Shown in pieces: positions 27,602 to 37,536 of a DNA stretch of 64,000 nucleotides (position 1 is its first letter; the number at the start of each line of letters is the position of its first letter). The notes beneath the pieces were generated by a model. That model saw only the letters and a program-made list of their open reading frames with translations, had not been told where the DNA came from and ran no database searches. Source of the stretch: Saccharothrix sp. ALI-22-I (GTDB lineage: Bacteria > Actinomycetota > Actinomycetes > Mycobacteriales > Pseudonocardiaceae); assembly GCF_001984175.1 (NCBI RefSeq), contig NZ_MTQP01000066.1, forward strand, positions 799,400 to 863,399. The letters run 5' to 3'. Both the position numbers and the translations under genes were made by a program.

Positions 27602-28195
27602 GTGCCCAGGGTGAGCCAGGACCACCTCGATGCCCGCCGCCGCCAGATCCTTGACGGTGCGCGTGCGTGTTTCGCGCGTTTCGGCTACGAAGGCGCGACC
27701 GTGCGTCGCCTGGAAGAGGCTACCGGCCTGTCCAGGGGCGCGATCTTCCACCACTTCCGGGACAAGGAGTCGCTGTTCCTGGCCCTCGCCGAGGACGACG
27801 CGCTGCGGATGGCGGAGGTCGTCGCCGAGCAGGGTCTGGTCCAGGTCATGCGTGACCTGCTGTCCGCGCCCACCGACAACGACGTCGAGCACCCCGCGGA
27901 CTGGCTCGGCACCCGGCTGGAGGTGTCGCGCAGGCTGCGCACCGACCCGGAGTTCCGGGCGCGGTGGGCGGAGCGGTCGCGGCAGCTCACCGACGCGACC
28001 CGGCAGCGGTTGGAGCGCCAGCGCGAAGCCGGGAACCTGCGCGACGACGTGGACGTGACCGTGCTGACGTCGTTCCTGGAGCTGGTGCTGGAGGGCCTGG
28101 TGTCGCACCTGGCCATGGGCCTGCCCGCGGACGACCTCGAACCCGTGCTCGACCTGGTCGAGGAGAGCGTGCGCCGACACCGCCGCACGGGGTGA
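27602..28195 (+). CDS. acnR: TetR-family aconitase repressor, AcnR-like
   Basis: A 197-residue TetR regulator. The helix-turn-helix (~12-58) reads ARRRQILDGARACFARFGY, then GATVRRLEEATGLSRGAIFH, closely like AcnR proteins of Corynebacterium and Mycobacterium, which repress aconitase in response to citrate and iron. The C-terminal domain (~70-197) contains DWLGTRLEVSRRLRTDP. In those genera it is next to acn; here it is about 12 kb from acnA. A matching operator stands before both genes. GTG 27602 is used; GTG 27611 is also possible. Its stop overlaps the exporter start. Confidence 0.83.
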   Translation: MPRVSQDHLDARRRQILDGARACFARFGYEGATVRRLEEATGLSRGAIFHHFRDKESLFLALAEDDALRMAEVVAEQGLVQVMRDLLSAPTDNDVEHPADWLGTRLEVSRRLRTDPEFRARWAERSRQLTDATRQRLERQREAGNLRDDVDVTVLTSFLELVLEGLVSHLAMGLPADDLEPVLDLVEESVRRHRRTG

Positions 28196-29349
28196 TGGGG
28201 CGGTACCTCTGGTCCGCCGGCCTCGCCCGTCTCGCGGACGAGATGATCGTCGTGGCCGTGGTGCTGTTGACGCTGTCGCGCACCGACTCGGCCCTGCTGT
28301 CCGGCGCGGTGATCGCCGCGTACACCGTGCCGTCGATCCTGTCCGGGCCGCTGCTCGGCGCGTGGCTCGACCGCACCCGGCGGCCGGTGTACGCGTTGGC
28401 CGCCAACCAGTTCACGCTGTCCGCGATGGCGTTGGCCATGGTGTTCGCGACGGGGCCGTGGCTGGTGGTTGCGGCGTTCGTCGCGGGCATCACGCTGCCG
28501 ATGACCAGCGGCGGGTTCACCAGCCTGGTTCCGCGGCTGGCCACCGACCTGCCCCGGGCCACGTCGCAGGACGCGTTGCTGTTCAACGTGGCCGCGATCG
28601 GCGGTCCGGCGCTGGCGGGGGTGCTGAGCACGGTCGCGTCACCGACCGTCGCGGTGGCCGTGGTCGCCGCGCTGTCGCTGGCGGGCGGGCTGTGCACGAC
28701 CACGTTGCGCGTGCCGGCGCACCCGCCCGCCGAGCACTCGTCGTTGCGCGCTGCGATGAGGCGGGGTGTGCGACACCTGATCACCACTCCCCCGTTGCGC
28801 GGCGCGACCGTCGCATCCACGGTCGGGTACGGGTCGGTCGGCATGCTCGCCACGGCGCTGCCGCTGCACCTCGGCACGCTCGGCGTGGACGAGAACCAGG
28901 CCGGGATCGTGTGGGCGGCCGTCGAAGTGGGCTGCGTGGCGAGCATCCTGACGGTCCGCCGGTGGCTGCCCCGGTGGCGTCCCGAGCGGGTGGTGTTCAC
29001 GACGGTCGCGCTGTACGGGGTGACGCTCGCGCTGTGGCCGGTGACCGCGCACTTCCCGGTGCTGCTGGGCTTGGCGCTCGTCAGCGGCGTGGCGCTGGGG
29101 CCGACGCTGACCGCCACGATCACCGCCCGGCAGCGGTACACGCCCGAAGGCCTGCTGGGGCAGGTGTCGACCACCGGGGCGAGCCTGAAGCTCGCCACGT
29201 TCGCGGTGGGCGCGGCGGCCGGCGGTGCGTTGCTCACCGCGTGGCCGCCGTCGTCGGTGATCTTGCTGGTCGCGGGCGGCCAACTGGTGGCGGCGTCACT
29301 CGGAGCAGTCACCGCTAGGCCGAAGCGCACCGTCCGGGTGACCCCATAG
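28195..29349 (+). CDS. MFS transporter
   Basis: A 384-residue membrane protein with about 12 segments of the major-facilitator fold; the GAWLDRTRRPVYALA loop (~56-70) is the motif-A-like cytoplasmic loop between segments 2 and 3. It is likely a drug or metabolite exporter, but the substrate is unknown. Its ATG overlaps the AcnR-like gene's stop (TGATG), so it should follow that gene's expression. A citrate link is tempting given the regulator but is not supported by sequence. Confidence 0.85.
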   Translation: MGRYLWSAGLARLADEMIVVAVVLLTLSRTDSALLSGAVIAAYTVPSILSGPLLGAWLDRTRRPVYALAANQFTLSAMALAMVFATGPWLVVAAFVAGITLPMTSGGFTSLVPRLATDLPRATSQDALLFNVAAIGGPALAGVLSTVASPTVAVAVVAALSLAGGLCTTTLRVPAHPPAEHSSLRAAMRRGVRHLITTPPLRGATVASTVGYGSVGMLATALPLHLGTLGVDENQAGIVWAAVEVGCVASILTVRRWLPRWRPERVVFTTVALYGVTLALWPVTAHFPVLLGLALVSGVALGPTLTATITARQRYTPEGLLGQVSTTGASLKLATFAVGAAAGGALLTAWPPSSVILLVAGGQLVAASLGAVTARPKRTVRVTP

Positions 29350-29359
29350 GATCGCCGAC

Positions 29360-29818
29360 ATGGCTGACCCGCGACCTGCCCACGTACACCGGGTGCGGGT
29401 GCGCCCGGTCGACTGCGACCAACAGGGAATCGTGCACGCCTCGCGCTACCCGGTCTTCTTCGAGGCCGCGATGGTGGAGACGTTGCGGTCGCTGCTGGGC
29501 TCCTACAAGGAGCTGGAGAAGCACGGCATCGACTTCGTGATGGCCGAGACGTCCATCCGGTACCTGAACCCGGCCCGGTTCGACGACCTGGTGCGGATCT
29601 CGGTGCGGGTGCGGACGCTCGGCACCACGACGTTGACCATGGGTTTCGACGCCGATGTGGACGGCACGCCGGTCGCCACCGGCTGGAACCGCTACACCTC
29701 GTTCGGCACGCCGGAGCTGCGCAGCACCCCCATCCCGGCCGACTTCCGCAAGGTCTTCGAACGCCGTCCGGTCACCACCAGGTCCGCGCCTAGGTCCGCA
29801 CCCTCGCCCCGGAGCTGA
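29360..29818 (+). CDS. Hotdog-fold acyl-CoA thioesterase
   Basis: A 152-residue 4HBT-type enzyme, likely hydrolysing an acyl-CoA or acyl-carrier thioester. The active-site segment is VDCDQQGIVHASRYPVFFEA (~18-37), with D20 in the catalytic aspartate position. TSIRYLNPARFDD follows at the dimer interface. A TAGGAT box lies exactly 7 bases before the ATG, implying a leaderless mRNA. Its 3' end overlaps that of the convergent TetR gene by 29 bases, which explains the disordered Ser/Arg tail. Confidence 0.85.
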   Translation: MADPRPAHVHRVRVRPVDCDQQGIVHASRYPVFFEAAMVETLRSLLGSYKELEKHGIDFVMAETSIRYLNPARFDDLVRISVRVRTLGTTTLTMGFDADVDGTPVATGWNRYTSFGTPELRSTPIPADFRKVFERRPVTTRSAPRSAPSPRS

Positions 29819-30848
29819 CCGCGTGACCCGCGCCTGAGCCCTCGGCGCGCGCCACGATCCGGCCGCGTTCGACGCGGATCGCGGTCTCGGTCTCGTCGCT
29901 CACGGCCGGCACGCCCGCCGCGCCCGCCAGCGCGCCCGTCTCGTCGCACACCACCCGAACTCGTGGCCACGCCTCGGTCGGGAACGCCTGCCGCAGGCTC
30001 ATGCACAACTGCGCCAACACCAGCCGTGCCAACGGTGCCAGCTCCTGGGGCGTGCCGGTGACCATCGCGAGGGTGACCCGCGCGCCGGTCCGCACCGCCT
30101 CCTCCACCGCGGCCAGGCGGTTGAGCCCCAGCACGACGATCACGCCGTCCCCGTCCGGCGTGATCGGCTCACCGCGCACGAGGTCGACCACGGTCGGCGG
30201 CGTCCACGGGCTGTCGTCCTGCTGCACCGCGGCCCCGCGCGGCGGCGGCCACCAGTCGCCCAGCTCCAGACCGGCGAGCTGTTCGCACGCGCTGACCACG
30301 TCGAACGGCTCCAGGAAACCGGGCGCGGCGGTGGCCAGTTGGCTCGCGCCGTGCAGGGTGGTCAGCACGATCTCGGCCTTCCGCACCATCCGCATCGGCG
30401 GTGCTCCGGGCGGCGGCACGACCGGGTCGAGGGCTTCCATCGCGAGGCTGAGCAGCAACGCGTCCAGCTTCAGCAACTGCGTGAACGGTCGCCGCGTCAC
30501 CTCCTCGGCGACCACCTCGGGCATGAGGTCGCGGGCCAACGGGTCGTGGCCGAGCGAGGTGACCCACGCGCGGGCCAGCGCGCCGAGGGCGGTCCGGAGA
30601 TCGGGACCGCGTTGCGGGTTCGCCGGTGTGGCCGTGCGCTCCGCCAGGTCGGCCAGCACCGCGAAGTAGAGGGCGCGTTTGCCGGGGAAGTTCGAGTACA
30701 CCGCGCCCCGGGTGAGCTCGGCGCGCTGGGCGATCGTGTCGATCTTGGCGTCCCGGAAGCCGCGCTCGGCGAACTCCGCGCGGGCGGCGTCCAGCACCCG
30801 CGCCCGGTTGCGCTCCTGCGTCTCCGCCCTGCTCAGCCGCACCATCAC
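29790..30848 (-). CDS. TetR regulator with extra C-terminal redoxin-like domain
   Basis: A 352-residue regulator, longer than the usual ~200. The HTH (~12-58) is typical (AEFAERGFRDAKIDTIAQRA, then GAVYSNFPGK). Residues ~60-210 are the ligand domain. About 120 residues (~230-345) follow with a repeating beta-alpha pattern and WPRVRVVCDETGALAGAAGV, reminiscent of a peroxiredoxin or thioredoxin fold without catalytic cysteines in the usual place. It diverges from the P450 gene; the palindrome between them is its likely operator. The added domain may sense a redox or thiol ligand. Confidence 0.82.
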   Translation of the reverse strand: MMVRLSRAETQERNRARVLDAARAEFAERGFRDAKIDTIAQRAELTRGAVYSNFPGKRALYFAVLADLAERTATPANPQRGPDLRTALGALARAWVTSLGHDPLARDLMPEVVAEEVTRRPFTQLLKLDALLLSLAMEALDPVVPPPGAPPMRMVRKAEIVLTTLHGASQLATAAPGFLEPFDVVSACEQLAGLELGDWWPPPRGAAVQQDDSPWTPPTVVDLVRGEPITPDGDGVIVVLGLNRLAAVEEAVRTGARVTLAMVTGTPQELAPLARLVLAQLCMSLRQAFPTEAWPRVRVVCDETGALAGAAGVPAVSDETETAIRVERGRIVARAEGSGAGHAVSSGARVRT

Positions 30849-30894
30849 ACTCCCCGTTTGCCAGGTGTCGCGCGGTCAAGATACCGTGACCATT

Positions 30895-30913
30895 CAGATG
30901 ACGAGAACATCTG
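30895..30913. promoter_or_regulatory. Candidate TetR operator, CAGATG-N7-CATCTG
   Basis: A perfect 6-7-6 inverted repeat midway between the TetR start (30848) and the P450 start (30944), with a third half-site (CATCT) at 30921-30925. Its position suits control of both genes by the TetR protein. Confidence 0.6.
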
Positions 30914-30943
30914 ATCTGAACATCTAAAGCTTGGAGACACGCG

Positions 30944-32128
30944 TTGAGCGTCACCCGGATCGACCCCGCCAACCCCGAAGTGCTGCTCGACCCGTTCACC
31001 GCCTACGGCGAGGCCCGCGAGAAGTCACCGGTCGCGCGGATGTCCCTGCCGGGCATGGGGGACCTGTGGATCCTGACCCGGTACGACGACGCCAAGGCGA
31101 TGCTCGCCGACCCGCGCTTCGAGCTGAACGCGAACAGCTTCATGACCATGCCCGGCTTCCCCGACGACTGCCTGCCTTACCTGCGCAGCACGATGTCCGA
31201 GATGAACGGCGCCGAGCACGCCCGGCTGCGCAAGCTGGTCGCGCCGGCGTTCACCGCGCGCCGGGCGGCGGAGTTCCGGTCGCGCATCGAGGTGATCGTG
31301 GCCCGGCTGCTCGACGCCCTGCCGGACGGCGAGACGGTGGACCTGCTGGCGCACTTCGCCCGCCCGCTGCCGATGGACGTGATCTGCGAACTGGTCGGCA
31401 TCCCCGACGAGAACCGACCGCGCTGGCGTGAGTACGGCGTGGCGGTGGCGGCCGGCTACGGCCCGGCGTTCGTCGCGGCGATCCCGGAGATCATCGCGGA
31501 CGCGAAGGCGACCGTGGAGCTGCGTCGGACGTCACCGGCGGACGACCTGATCTCCCATCTCCTGAGCGCGCAGGACGAGGACGGCGACCGGCTCAGTGAC
31601 ATCGAACTGGTCACGCTGGTCTGGCAGCTGGTGACGGCCGGGCAGACGCCGACCAACCTCATCGTCAACGGCCTGGAAACGTTGCTCACCCACCCCGACC
31701 AGCTCGCGGCGCTGCGCGCGGACCCCGGCCTGATGCCGCGTGCGGTGGAGGAGTTGACCCGGTGGGTGGGCCCGCAGTTGCTCACCGTGCCCCGGTACGC
31801 GCGGGAGGAGGTCTCCTTCGGCGACTTCGTGATCGGCAAGGGCGAGGCGGTGATGGCGGCGATCGTGTCGGCCAACCGCGACCCGCGCAAGTTCACCTCG
31901 CCGGACGAACTCGACGTCACGCGCACGCCCTCAGTCGGGCACCTCGGTTACTCGCACGGCGCGCACTTCTGCCTCGGCGCGGCGTTCGCCCGGGCGCAGA
32001 CCGAGGTGGCGCTTTCGGCCGTGCTGCAACGGTTCCCGGACCTCGCGCCGGCGGAAACCCCGCAGCGGACGCCGGACGGCGGCACGTGGCGGTTGGCGTC
32101 GCTGGTGGTCAAGCCCCAAAAAGGTTAG
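30944..32128 (+). CDS. Cytochrome P450 with unusual I-helix
   Basis: A 394-residue bacterial class I P450 mono-oxygenase; the substrate is unknown and it would need a separate ferredoxin and reductase. ExxR is in EELTRW, and the haem cysteine is C343 in YSHGAHFCLGA. The I-helix reads TAGQTPTNLI instead of AGxETT, so the acid and first threonine of the oxygen-activating pair are replaced by Thr and Pro. The TTG start is supported by GGAG 8 bases upstream. It is divergent from the TetR gene and 104 bases before a second P450. Confidence 0.9.
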   Translation: MSVTRIDPANPEVLLDPFTAYGEAREKSPVARMSLPGMGDLWILTRYDDAKAMLADPRFELNANSFMTMPGFPDDCLPYLRSTMSEMNGAEHARLRKLVAPAFTARRAAEFRSRIEVIVARLLDALPDGETVDLLAHFARPLPMDVICELVGIPDENRPRWREYGVAVAAGYGPAFVAAIPEIIADAKATVELRRTSPADDLISHLLSAQDEDGDRLSDIELVTLVWQLVTAGQTPTNLIVNGLETLLTHPDQLAALRADPGLMPRAVEELTRWVGPQLLTVPRYAREEVSFGDFVIGKGEAVMAAIVSANRDPRKFTSPDELDVTRTPSVGHLGYSHGAHFCLGAAFARAQTEVALSAVLQRFPDLAPAETPQRTPDGGTWRLASLVVKPQKG

Positions 32129-32232
32129 TGCCGAAAAGGTGCTGAAGGCCCAGGGGGTGGTGCGGCATGTTCCGGTGCGGCGATCGGGTTTCCGGTCTTG
32201 AACCTTTCTCGCGTTCACGTCACCGTGGTGAT

Positions 32233-33531
32233 ATGCCGTCCACGGTCAAGAACGCGACGCTGCTGTTCGTGGGACGCACCGTCGTCCGGGCGCACGCGCT
32301 CCTCGGTGATCCCGCCGCCCGGTTGTTCGGGATGAGCCCGGCCCGCGACCCGTACCCGGTGTACGAGTTGTTGCGGCGGCAGGGCGTGTTGGTGAAGAGC
32401 AAGATGGGGCTGTACCTCACCGCGTCGCACGAACTGTGCTCATCGCTGCTGCGCGACCCCGGTTTCGGCACGCTGCCGCCGGGCGCGCTGTCCCCGGTGG
32501 ACTCCTCCGTCCGGATCGACGGGCGGCGGCTGGTGAACCCGGTCGAGGAGTCGTTCCTGGTGCGCAACCCGCCCGACCACACCCGGCTGCGGCGGCTGGT
32601 CGCGCCGTGGTTCACGCCGCGCGGGCTGCGGGCGCGGGCGGCGACGGTGGAGCGGGTGGTCGAGGAGTACCTGGACGAGGTGGCGCAGCGGCGGACGTTC
32701 GACCTGGTCGGCGATTTCGCGGCACGGGTGCCGATCCAGGTGATCGCGGACCTGCTCGGTGTGCCAGGCGCGGACCCCAAGTCGTTCGCCCGGTGGGGCA
32801 GCGCGTTGGTCAACGCGCTCGACGGCGTGCGGGACATGGGCGAACTGCGGGCGTTGCAGGCGGGGTTGCGGGAGTTCGAGGACTTCCTGGACGACCTGAT
32901 CGCGCACCGGCGGCGGCACCCGGGCGGTGACGACATCGTGTCCGCGTTGGTGGCGCACGAGGACCTCAGCCGGGAAGACCTGATCGCCACCACGGAACTG
33001 TTGCTGGTGGCCGGGTTCGAGACCACGGTCAACCTGATCGGCAACTCCGTGCTGGCCGTGCTGGGCGATCCCGACATCCGCGCACGGCTGCTGGCCGACC
33101 CCGGTCACGCCGAGGCCGTCGTGGAGGAAACCCTGCGCCACGACCCTCCGGTGCAGTACACGGTGCGGGTACCGTTCGAGTCGACCAGGGTCGCGGGCAC
33201 GTGGGTTCCCAAAGGCACGCCGATCATGCTGATGCTGGCCGGCGCCAACCGCGATCCGGCGGTGTTCGCCGATCCCCACCGGTTCGACCCGGGCCGCGCG
33301 GACGTCCGCGAGCACTTGGCGTTCTCGTCGGGCATCCACTACTGCCTGGGCGCGGGTCTGGCCCGGATGGAGGGTGCGGCGGCCCTGCGCGGCCTGTTCC
33401 GCCGCTTCCCCGATCTGAAGGCGGCGGGCCGGGTCCGTCGCCGACCGTCCCGCGTGATCCGGGGCGCGGCCCGGCTTCCCGTCACCACGGGCGTGACAAA
33501 AACACACCCGATCGTGGAAACCATCAGCTAA
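32233..33531 (+). CDS. Cytochrome P450
   Basis: A 432-residue P450 with canonical signatures: I-helix LLVAGFETTVNLI, ExxR in EETLRHDPPVQYT, and haem cysteine C371 in FSSGIHYCLGAGLAR. It differs from its neighbour in length and active site, so it is not a recent duplicate. The ATG at 32233 starts MPSTVKNATLLF; a weak GGTGAT is the only ribosome-site candidate. No ferredoxin gene is next to either P450. A rho-type hairpin follows. Confidence 0.92.
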   Translation: MPSTVKNATLLFVGRTVVRAHALLGDPAARLFGMSPARDPYPVYELLRRQGVLVKSKMGLYLTASHELCSSLLRDPGFGTLPPGALSPVDSSVRIDGRRLVNPVEESFLVRNPPDHTRLRRLVAPWFTPRGLRARAATVERVVEEYLDEVAQRRTFDLVGDFAARVPIQVIADLLGVPGADPKSFARWGSALVNALDGVRDMGELRALQAGLREFEDFLDDLIAHRRRHPGGDDIVSALVAHEDLSREDLIATTELLLVAGFETTVNLIGNSVLAVLGDPDIRARLLADPGHAEAVVEETLRHDPPVQYTVRVPFESTRVAGTWVPKGTPIMLMLAGANRDPAVFADPHRFDPGRADVREHLAFSSGIHYCLGAGLARMEGAAALRGLFRRFPDLKAAGRVRRRPSRVIRGAARLPVTTGVTKTHPIVETIS

Positions 33532-33565
33532 GCGTCAGCAATGTGGTGCATGCTTGTACCGCGCG

Positions 33566-33596
33566 CGACCCGCCGCACCGCCGCCGCGGCGGGTCG
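33566..33596. terminator. Hairpin between P450 and peptide transporter genes
   Basis: A perfect 11-bp stem (33566-33576 with 33586-33596) and a 9-base loop, between convergent genes. It likely serves both. The flank TTGCGTTT gives a short T-rich tail on the plus side. Confidence 0.6.
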
Positions 33597-33667
33597 TTGC
33601 GTTTATCCGCACCAATGCGGAAACCACGTCCGGGAATCCCCGCACATTCGCGCGCCGCGGCGGAACG

Positions 33668-35143
33668 TCAGTCCACGCCCTGCATCAACCGGTGGATGGT
33701 CTTCGTGGCCGCGACCAGGGCGACACCCAGGCCGATCGCCACGGCGCCCAGCACGCCGAAGTACGCCACCGCGTTCTCGTCGCTGTAGAACCGGACCACG
33801 ATCGCGCCGACACCGGAACCGGCCGCCGTGGCCAGGAACCACAGGCCCATGGTCTGCGAGGCGAACGCGCGCGGTGCGAGCTTGGTCGTCACGGACAGGC
33901 CCACGGGTGACAGGAGCAGTTCGCCGCACGTCATGACCAGGTACATCACGACCAGCCACAGGAAGCTGACCCGCACCGACGGGTCACCCTGACTGGCGAC
34001 CATCATCAGCAGGAACGACAACCCGACCAGCAGCAGCGCGTAGCCGAACTTGCGCGGCGTCGCGGGCTGGCGCTGGGCCAGCTTCACCCAGAGCAGGGCG
34101 AACAGCGGCGCCACCGCGATGATCATCACCGGGTTGATCGACTGGATGAACGACGGCGGGAACTCCAGGCCCAGCAACGTGTTGTCGACCCGGGTGTCCG
34201 CGAACGCCGCGATCACCGTGGCGCTCTGCTCGAACAGCAGCCAGAACATCGCCGCCGCGATGAACAGCGGGATGTAGGCGATCACCCGCGACCGCTCCAC
34301 CGGCGTGGTGCGCGGGCTGCGGATCATCACCGCGAAGTAGCCGACCGGCAGCAGCACCGACAGCAGGCTGATCAGGTTGATCACGCCCTCCGCCCCCAGC
34401 ACCCCGAGCCCGACCAGCAACGCCACCACGGCCACCGCACCCACCGTGACGCCCACGATCCGCCCCAGCACCCGACCGCGTTCCTCGGCGGGCAGCGGGT
34501 ACGGCGGCACGGCGGCCGAGTCGCCGAGGCCACGCCGACCGAGCCGGTAGACGACCAGGCCCAACGCCATGCCGACCGCCGCCGCGCCGAAGCCCAGGTG
34601 CCAGTCGTAGGTCTCGCCGAGGAACCCGCACACCAGCGGCGCGAGGAAACCGCCGAGGTTGATCCCCATGTAGAAGATCGTGAAGCCCGAGTCGCGCCGC
34701 GGGTCCTGCCGGTCGTACAGGCCGCCGACGACGGTGGAGATGTTCGGCTTCAACAGGCCGGTGCCCAGCACGATCAGGATCAGGCCGGAGTAGACGCCCG
34801 CCACGTCGATCGGCAACGCCAGCGCGATGTGCCCGAACATGATCAGCACACCGCCGTAGAACACGGCCCGCTGCCCGCCGAGCACCCGATCGGCCAACCA
34901 GCCGCCCGCCACGCCGGACATGTAGACCGACGCACCGTAGATGGCGACCAACGACAACGCGAAGCTCTTGTCGAGCCCGAGCGCACCTTCGGCGGTGGAG
35001 CGGTACAGGTAGTAGGCGAGGATCGCCTTCATCCCGTAATACGAGAAGCGTTCCCACAATTCGGTGAAGAACAGCGTGGACAGTCCTCGGGGTTGACCGA
35101 AGAAGCCCTGCTGCGGGGCGGAGACGGCGCTCGTGGCGCTCAC
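33668..35143 (-). CDS. Proton-dependent di/tripeptide transporter (POT family)
   Basis: A 491-residue 14-segment symporter importing di- and tripeptides with protons. The first helix has the family motif ELWERFSYYGMK (~29-40). The FYMGINLGGFLAP loop (~157-169) is the PTR2 signature, and LFEQSATVIAAFADT lies near 310. The GTG start has AGGAGG 6 bases upstream. It could take up peptides released by the secreted peptidase at 17-19 kb. It is divergent from the DinB-like gene. Confidence 0.93.
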   Translation of the reverse strand: MSATSAVSAPQQGFFGQPRGLSTLFFTELWERFSYYGMKAILAYYLYRSTAEGALGLDKSFALSLVAIYGASVYMSGVAGGWLADRVLGGQRAVFYGGVLIMFGHIALALPIDVAGVYSGLILIVLGTGLLKPNISTVVGGLYDRQDPRRDSGFTIFYMGINLGGFLAPLVCGFLGETYDWHLGFGAAAVGMALGLVVYRLGRRGLGDSAAVPPYPLPAEERGRVLGRIVGVTVGAVAVVALLVGLGVLGAEGVINLISLLSVLLPVGYFAVMIRSPRTTPVERSRVIAYIPLFIAAAMFWLLFEQSATVIAAFADTRVDNTLLGLEFPPSFIQSINPVMIIAVAPLFALLWVKLAQRQPATPRKFGYALLLVGLSFLLMMVASQGDPSVRVSFLWLVVMYLVMTCGELLLSPVGLSVTTKLAPRAFASQTMGLWFLATAAGSGVGAIVVRFYSDENAVAYFGVLGAVAIGLGVALVAATKTIHRLMQGVD

Positions 35144-35289
35144 TGACGTCCTCCTCTATGTCAACGTTGTCACCCTCGACGCCGGATCACGTTACGCCGT
35201 ACGGGTGTACCGGAAAAAATCAACGAGCGTCCGAGTGGCCCAGCGCACAGCCTCGGGGTGCGCTTCGCTTCAACGTTTGGTGCACTCGT

Positions 35290-35856
35290 GTGGTGGATCT
35301 GATCGAGGCTCACGGACGCGCGATGACGGAGTTCGACTCGCGGGTGCGCCAAGTGCGCCCCGAGCAGTGGGACTGGGACACACCCTGCAAGGAGTGGTCG
35401 GTCCACGACCTGGTCAACCACCTGGTCAGAGAGCAGCTGTGGGCGCCGGAACTGCTGGCCGGCTGCACGATCGAGCAGGTCGGCGACCGGTTCGACGGCG
35501 ACCAGCTCGGCGACGACCCGCTGCACTCGTGGGTGCTGGCGGCGGCCGCGGCGCGCGAGGCGTGGATCGCACCAAAGGCCCTCCAGAAAACGGTGCACCT
35601 GAGCTACGGCAAGGCGGCGGCGGCCGAGTACGGCTGGCAGATGACGACGGACCTGGCCGTGCACGCCTGGGACCTGGCCCGCGCCATCGGTGCGGACGAG
35701 CGGATCGATCCGGACCTGGCCGAGGCGGTGCTCGACTACATCGCGCCGAACGCCGAGGCGTGGGCAGCGAGCGGACTGTTCGACCCGCCGGTGCCGGTGC
35801 CCGACGACGTGGACACCCAGACCAGGCTGATCGCCCTGCTCGGTCGAACCCCGTAA
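35290..35856 (+). CDS. TIGR03086-type DinB/mycothiol-family protein
   Basis: A 188-residue helical-bundle protein of the TIGR03086 / maleylpyruvate-isomerase N-domain type, often a metal-binding, possibly mycothiol-dependent enzyme. It has WDTPCKEWSVHDLVNHLVRE (~34-53) with the family histidines and DLAVHAWDLARAIGAD near 125. The exact reaction is unknown. The GTG pair at 35290/35293 gives the family N-terminus; the open frame farther upstream is not used. Confidence 0.82.
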   Translation: MVDLIEAHGRAMTEFDSRVRQVRPEQWDWDTPCKEWSVHDLVNHLVREQLWAPELLAGCTIEQVGDRFDGDQLGDDPLHSWVLAAAAAREAWIAPKALQKTVHLSYGKAAAAEYGWQMTTDLAVHAWDLARAIGADERIDPDLAEAVLDYIAPNAEAWAASGLFDPPVPVPDDVDTQTRLIALLGRTP

Positions 35857-35882
35857 CCACCGTACGCCCGCCGGGTGTTCAC

Positions 35883-35915
35883 CGTGGGGAGAGCCCATCC
35901 GAGGCTCCCCCCACG
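35883..35915. terminator. Strong hairpin after the DinB-like gene
   Basis: A 13-bp stem with one mismatch (CGTGGGGAGAGCC with GGCTCCCCCCACG) and a 7-base loop, 26 bases after the stop. It is followed by GGCCATTCC, a weak T tail. Confidence 0.55.
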
Positions 35916-36131
35916 GGCCATTCCTCGGCCCGGGCGGGGCCCCGGTGACCAAGTCTCGTGCGTCCCGTCCCGCGCAGCTCCCGACTACGCGGGACAGGAC
36001 GCACCTCCCCCTCACACCGTGCGGAGTCCCCGACGTCTCGACGCACAGGACAGTGATATCCCGGCGGGCGTTGTCAGCGGTCGGTCACCGGACAGCTGAC
36101 AACGTTTTCCGGACAACGACGCACGGACCGG

Positions 36132-36650
36132 TCAGGGACCGTTGACGCCCGGCTCCCAGCTCTCCGGCCGACCGGTCTCGGTCAGCAGCAGCTGCCAGTC
36201 GCCGAAGCCCATCGGCGCGTCGTGGTGCCACGGGAAGCGGCCCTCCGCGGTGGGCAGGATGATCTGGACGGCGGCGAAGTCGCCCTTGCCGTAGAGCAGG
36301 AACGCGCTGCCGAAGAACTCCGGGTAGAAGCCCTTGAAGACGCGTTCGAACGTGACCGGCAAGCCCTCGAAGAAGTCGTAGTAGAGCCTGCCCGGCACGA
36401 ACCGCTCGCCCTTCCGGGCCCGGTCGACGTAGGCGCGGATGAGCACCTGGGCGTGCTCGGGCGGCAGCCCGAGCACCACCGCTTCGGCCACGCCGAACCG
36501 GCGCCAGGCACCCACGGAGAACGCGTATCCGGCGCCTTCCTCGTCCTCGGGCACGGTGACCACTGCATGGCCGTGCTGCTCGGCCTGCGACAGCAGCCAG
36601 TTGCGCAGGTTCAGGTCCTGGGGAGTGGGTGCAGCGGGATTCGACACCAC
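36132..36650 (-). CDS. DUF4262-family protein
   Basis: A 172-residue protein with the DUF4262 layout: an N-terminal helix, AGYAFSVGAWRRFGVAEAVV (~40-59), GLPPEHAQVLI, and GRLYYDFFEGLPVTFERV (~87-104). The function of the family is unknown. It lies on the same strand as, and downstream of, yebC, but a terminator hairpin separates them. The 3' ends of this gene and the DinB-like gene face each other across about 275 bases. Confidence 0.8.
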   Translation of the reverse strand: MVSNPAAPTPQDLNLRNWLLSQAEQHGHAVVTVPEDEEGAGYAFSVGAWRRFGVAEAVVLGLPPEHAQVLIRAYVDRARKGERFVPGRLYYDFFEGLPVTFERVFKGFYPEFFGSAFLLYGKGDFAAVQIILPTAEGRFPWHHDAPMGFGDWQLLLTETGRPESWEPGVNGP

Positions 36651-36718
36651 GCCATTGTGCCCGTTCCTCCTGGCGTCCCCGGACGCGCACGGCCGCAGAG
36701 GGTGCTCCGGACAGACGA

Positions 36719-36751
36719 CAGCCCCGCGCCGGCACGACCGACGCGGGGCTG
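36719..36751 (-). terminator. Terminator after yebC
   Basis: A perfect 10-bp stem (CAGCCCCGCG with CGCGGGGCTG) and 13-base loop, 18 bases past the yebC stop. It ends the pdxT-yebC unit. Confidence 0.65.
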
Positions 36752-36768
36752 CGGAACCACAGGAGAGG

Positions 36769-37518
<750 letters not shown>

Positions 37519-37536
37519 TTGTCCTCCGTCAAATAC

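Noticed and set aside
30944..33531. P450 pair as a natural-product cluster
   Set aside because: No synthase, carrier protein, ferredoxin or tailoring partner is nearby, so a biosynthetic cluster is not supported.
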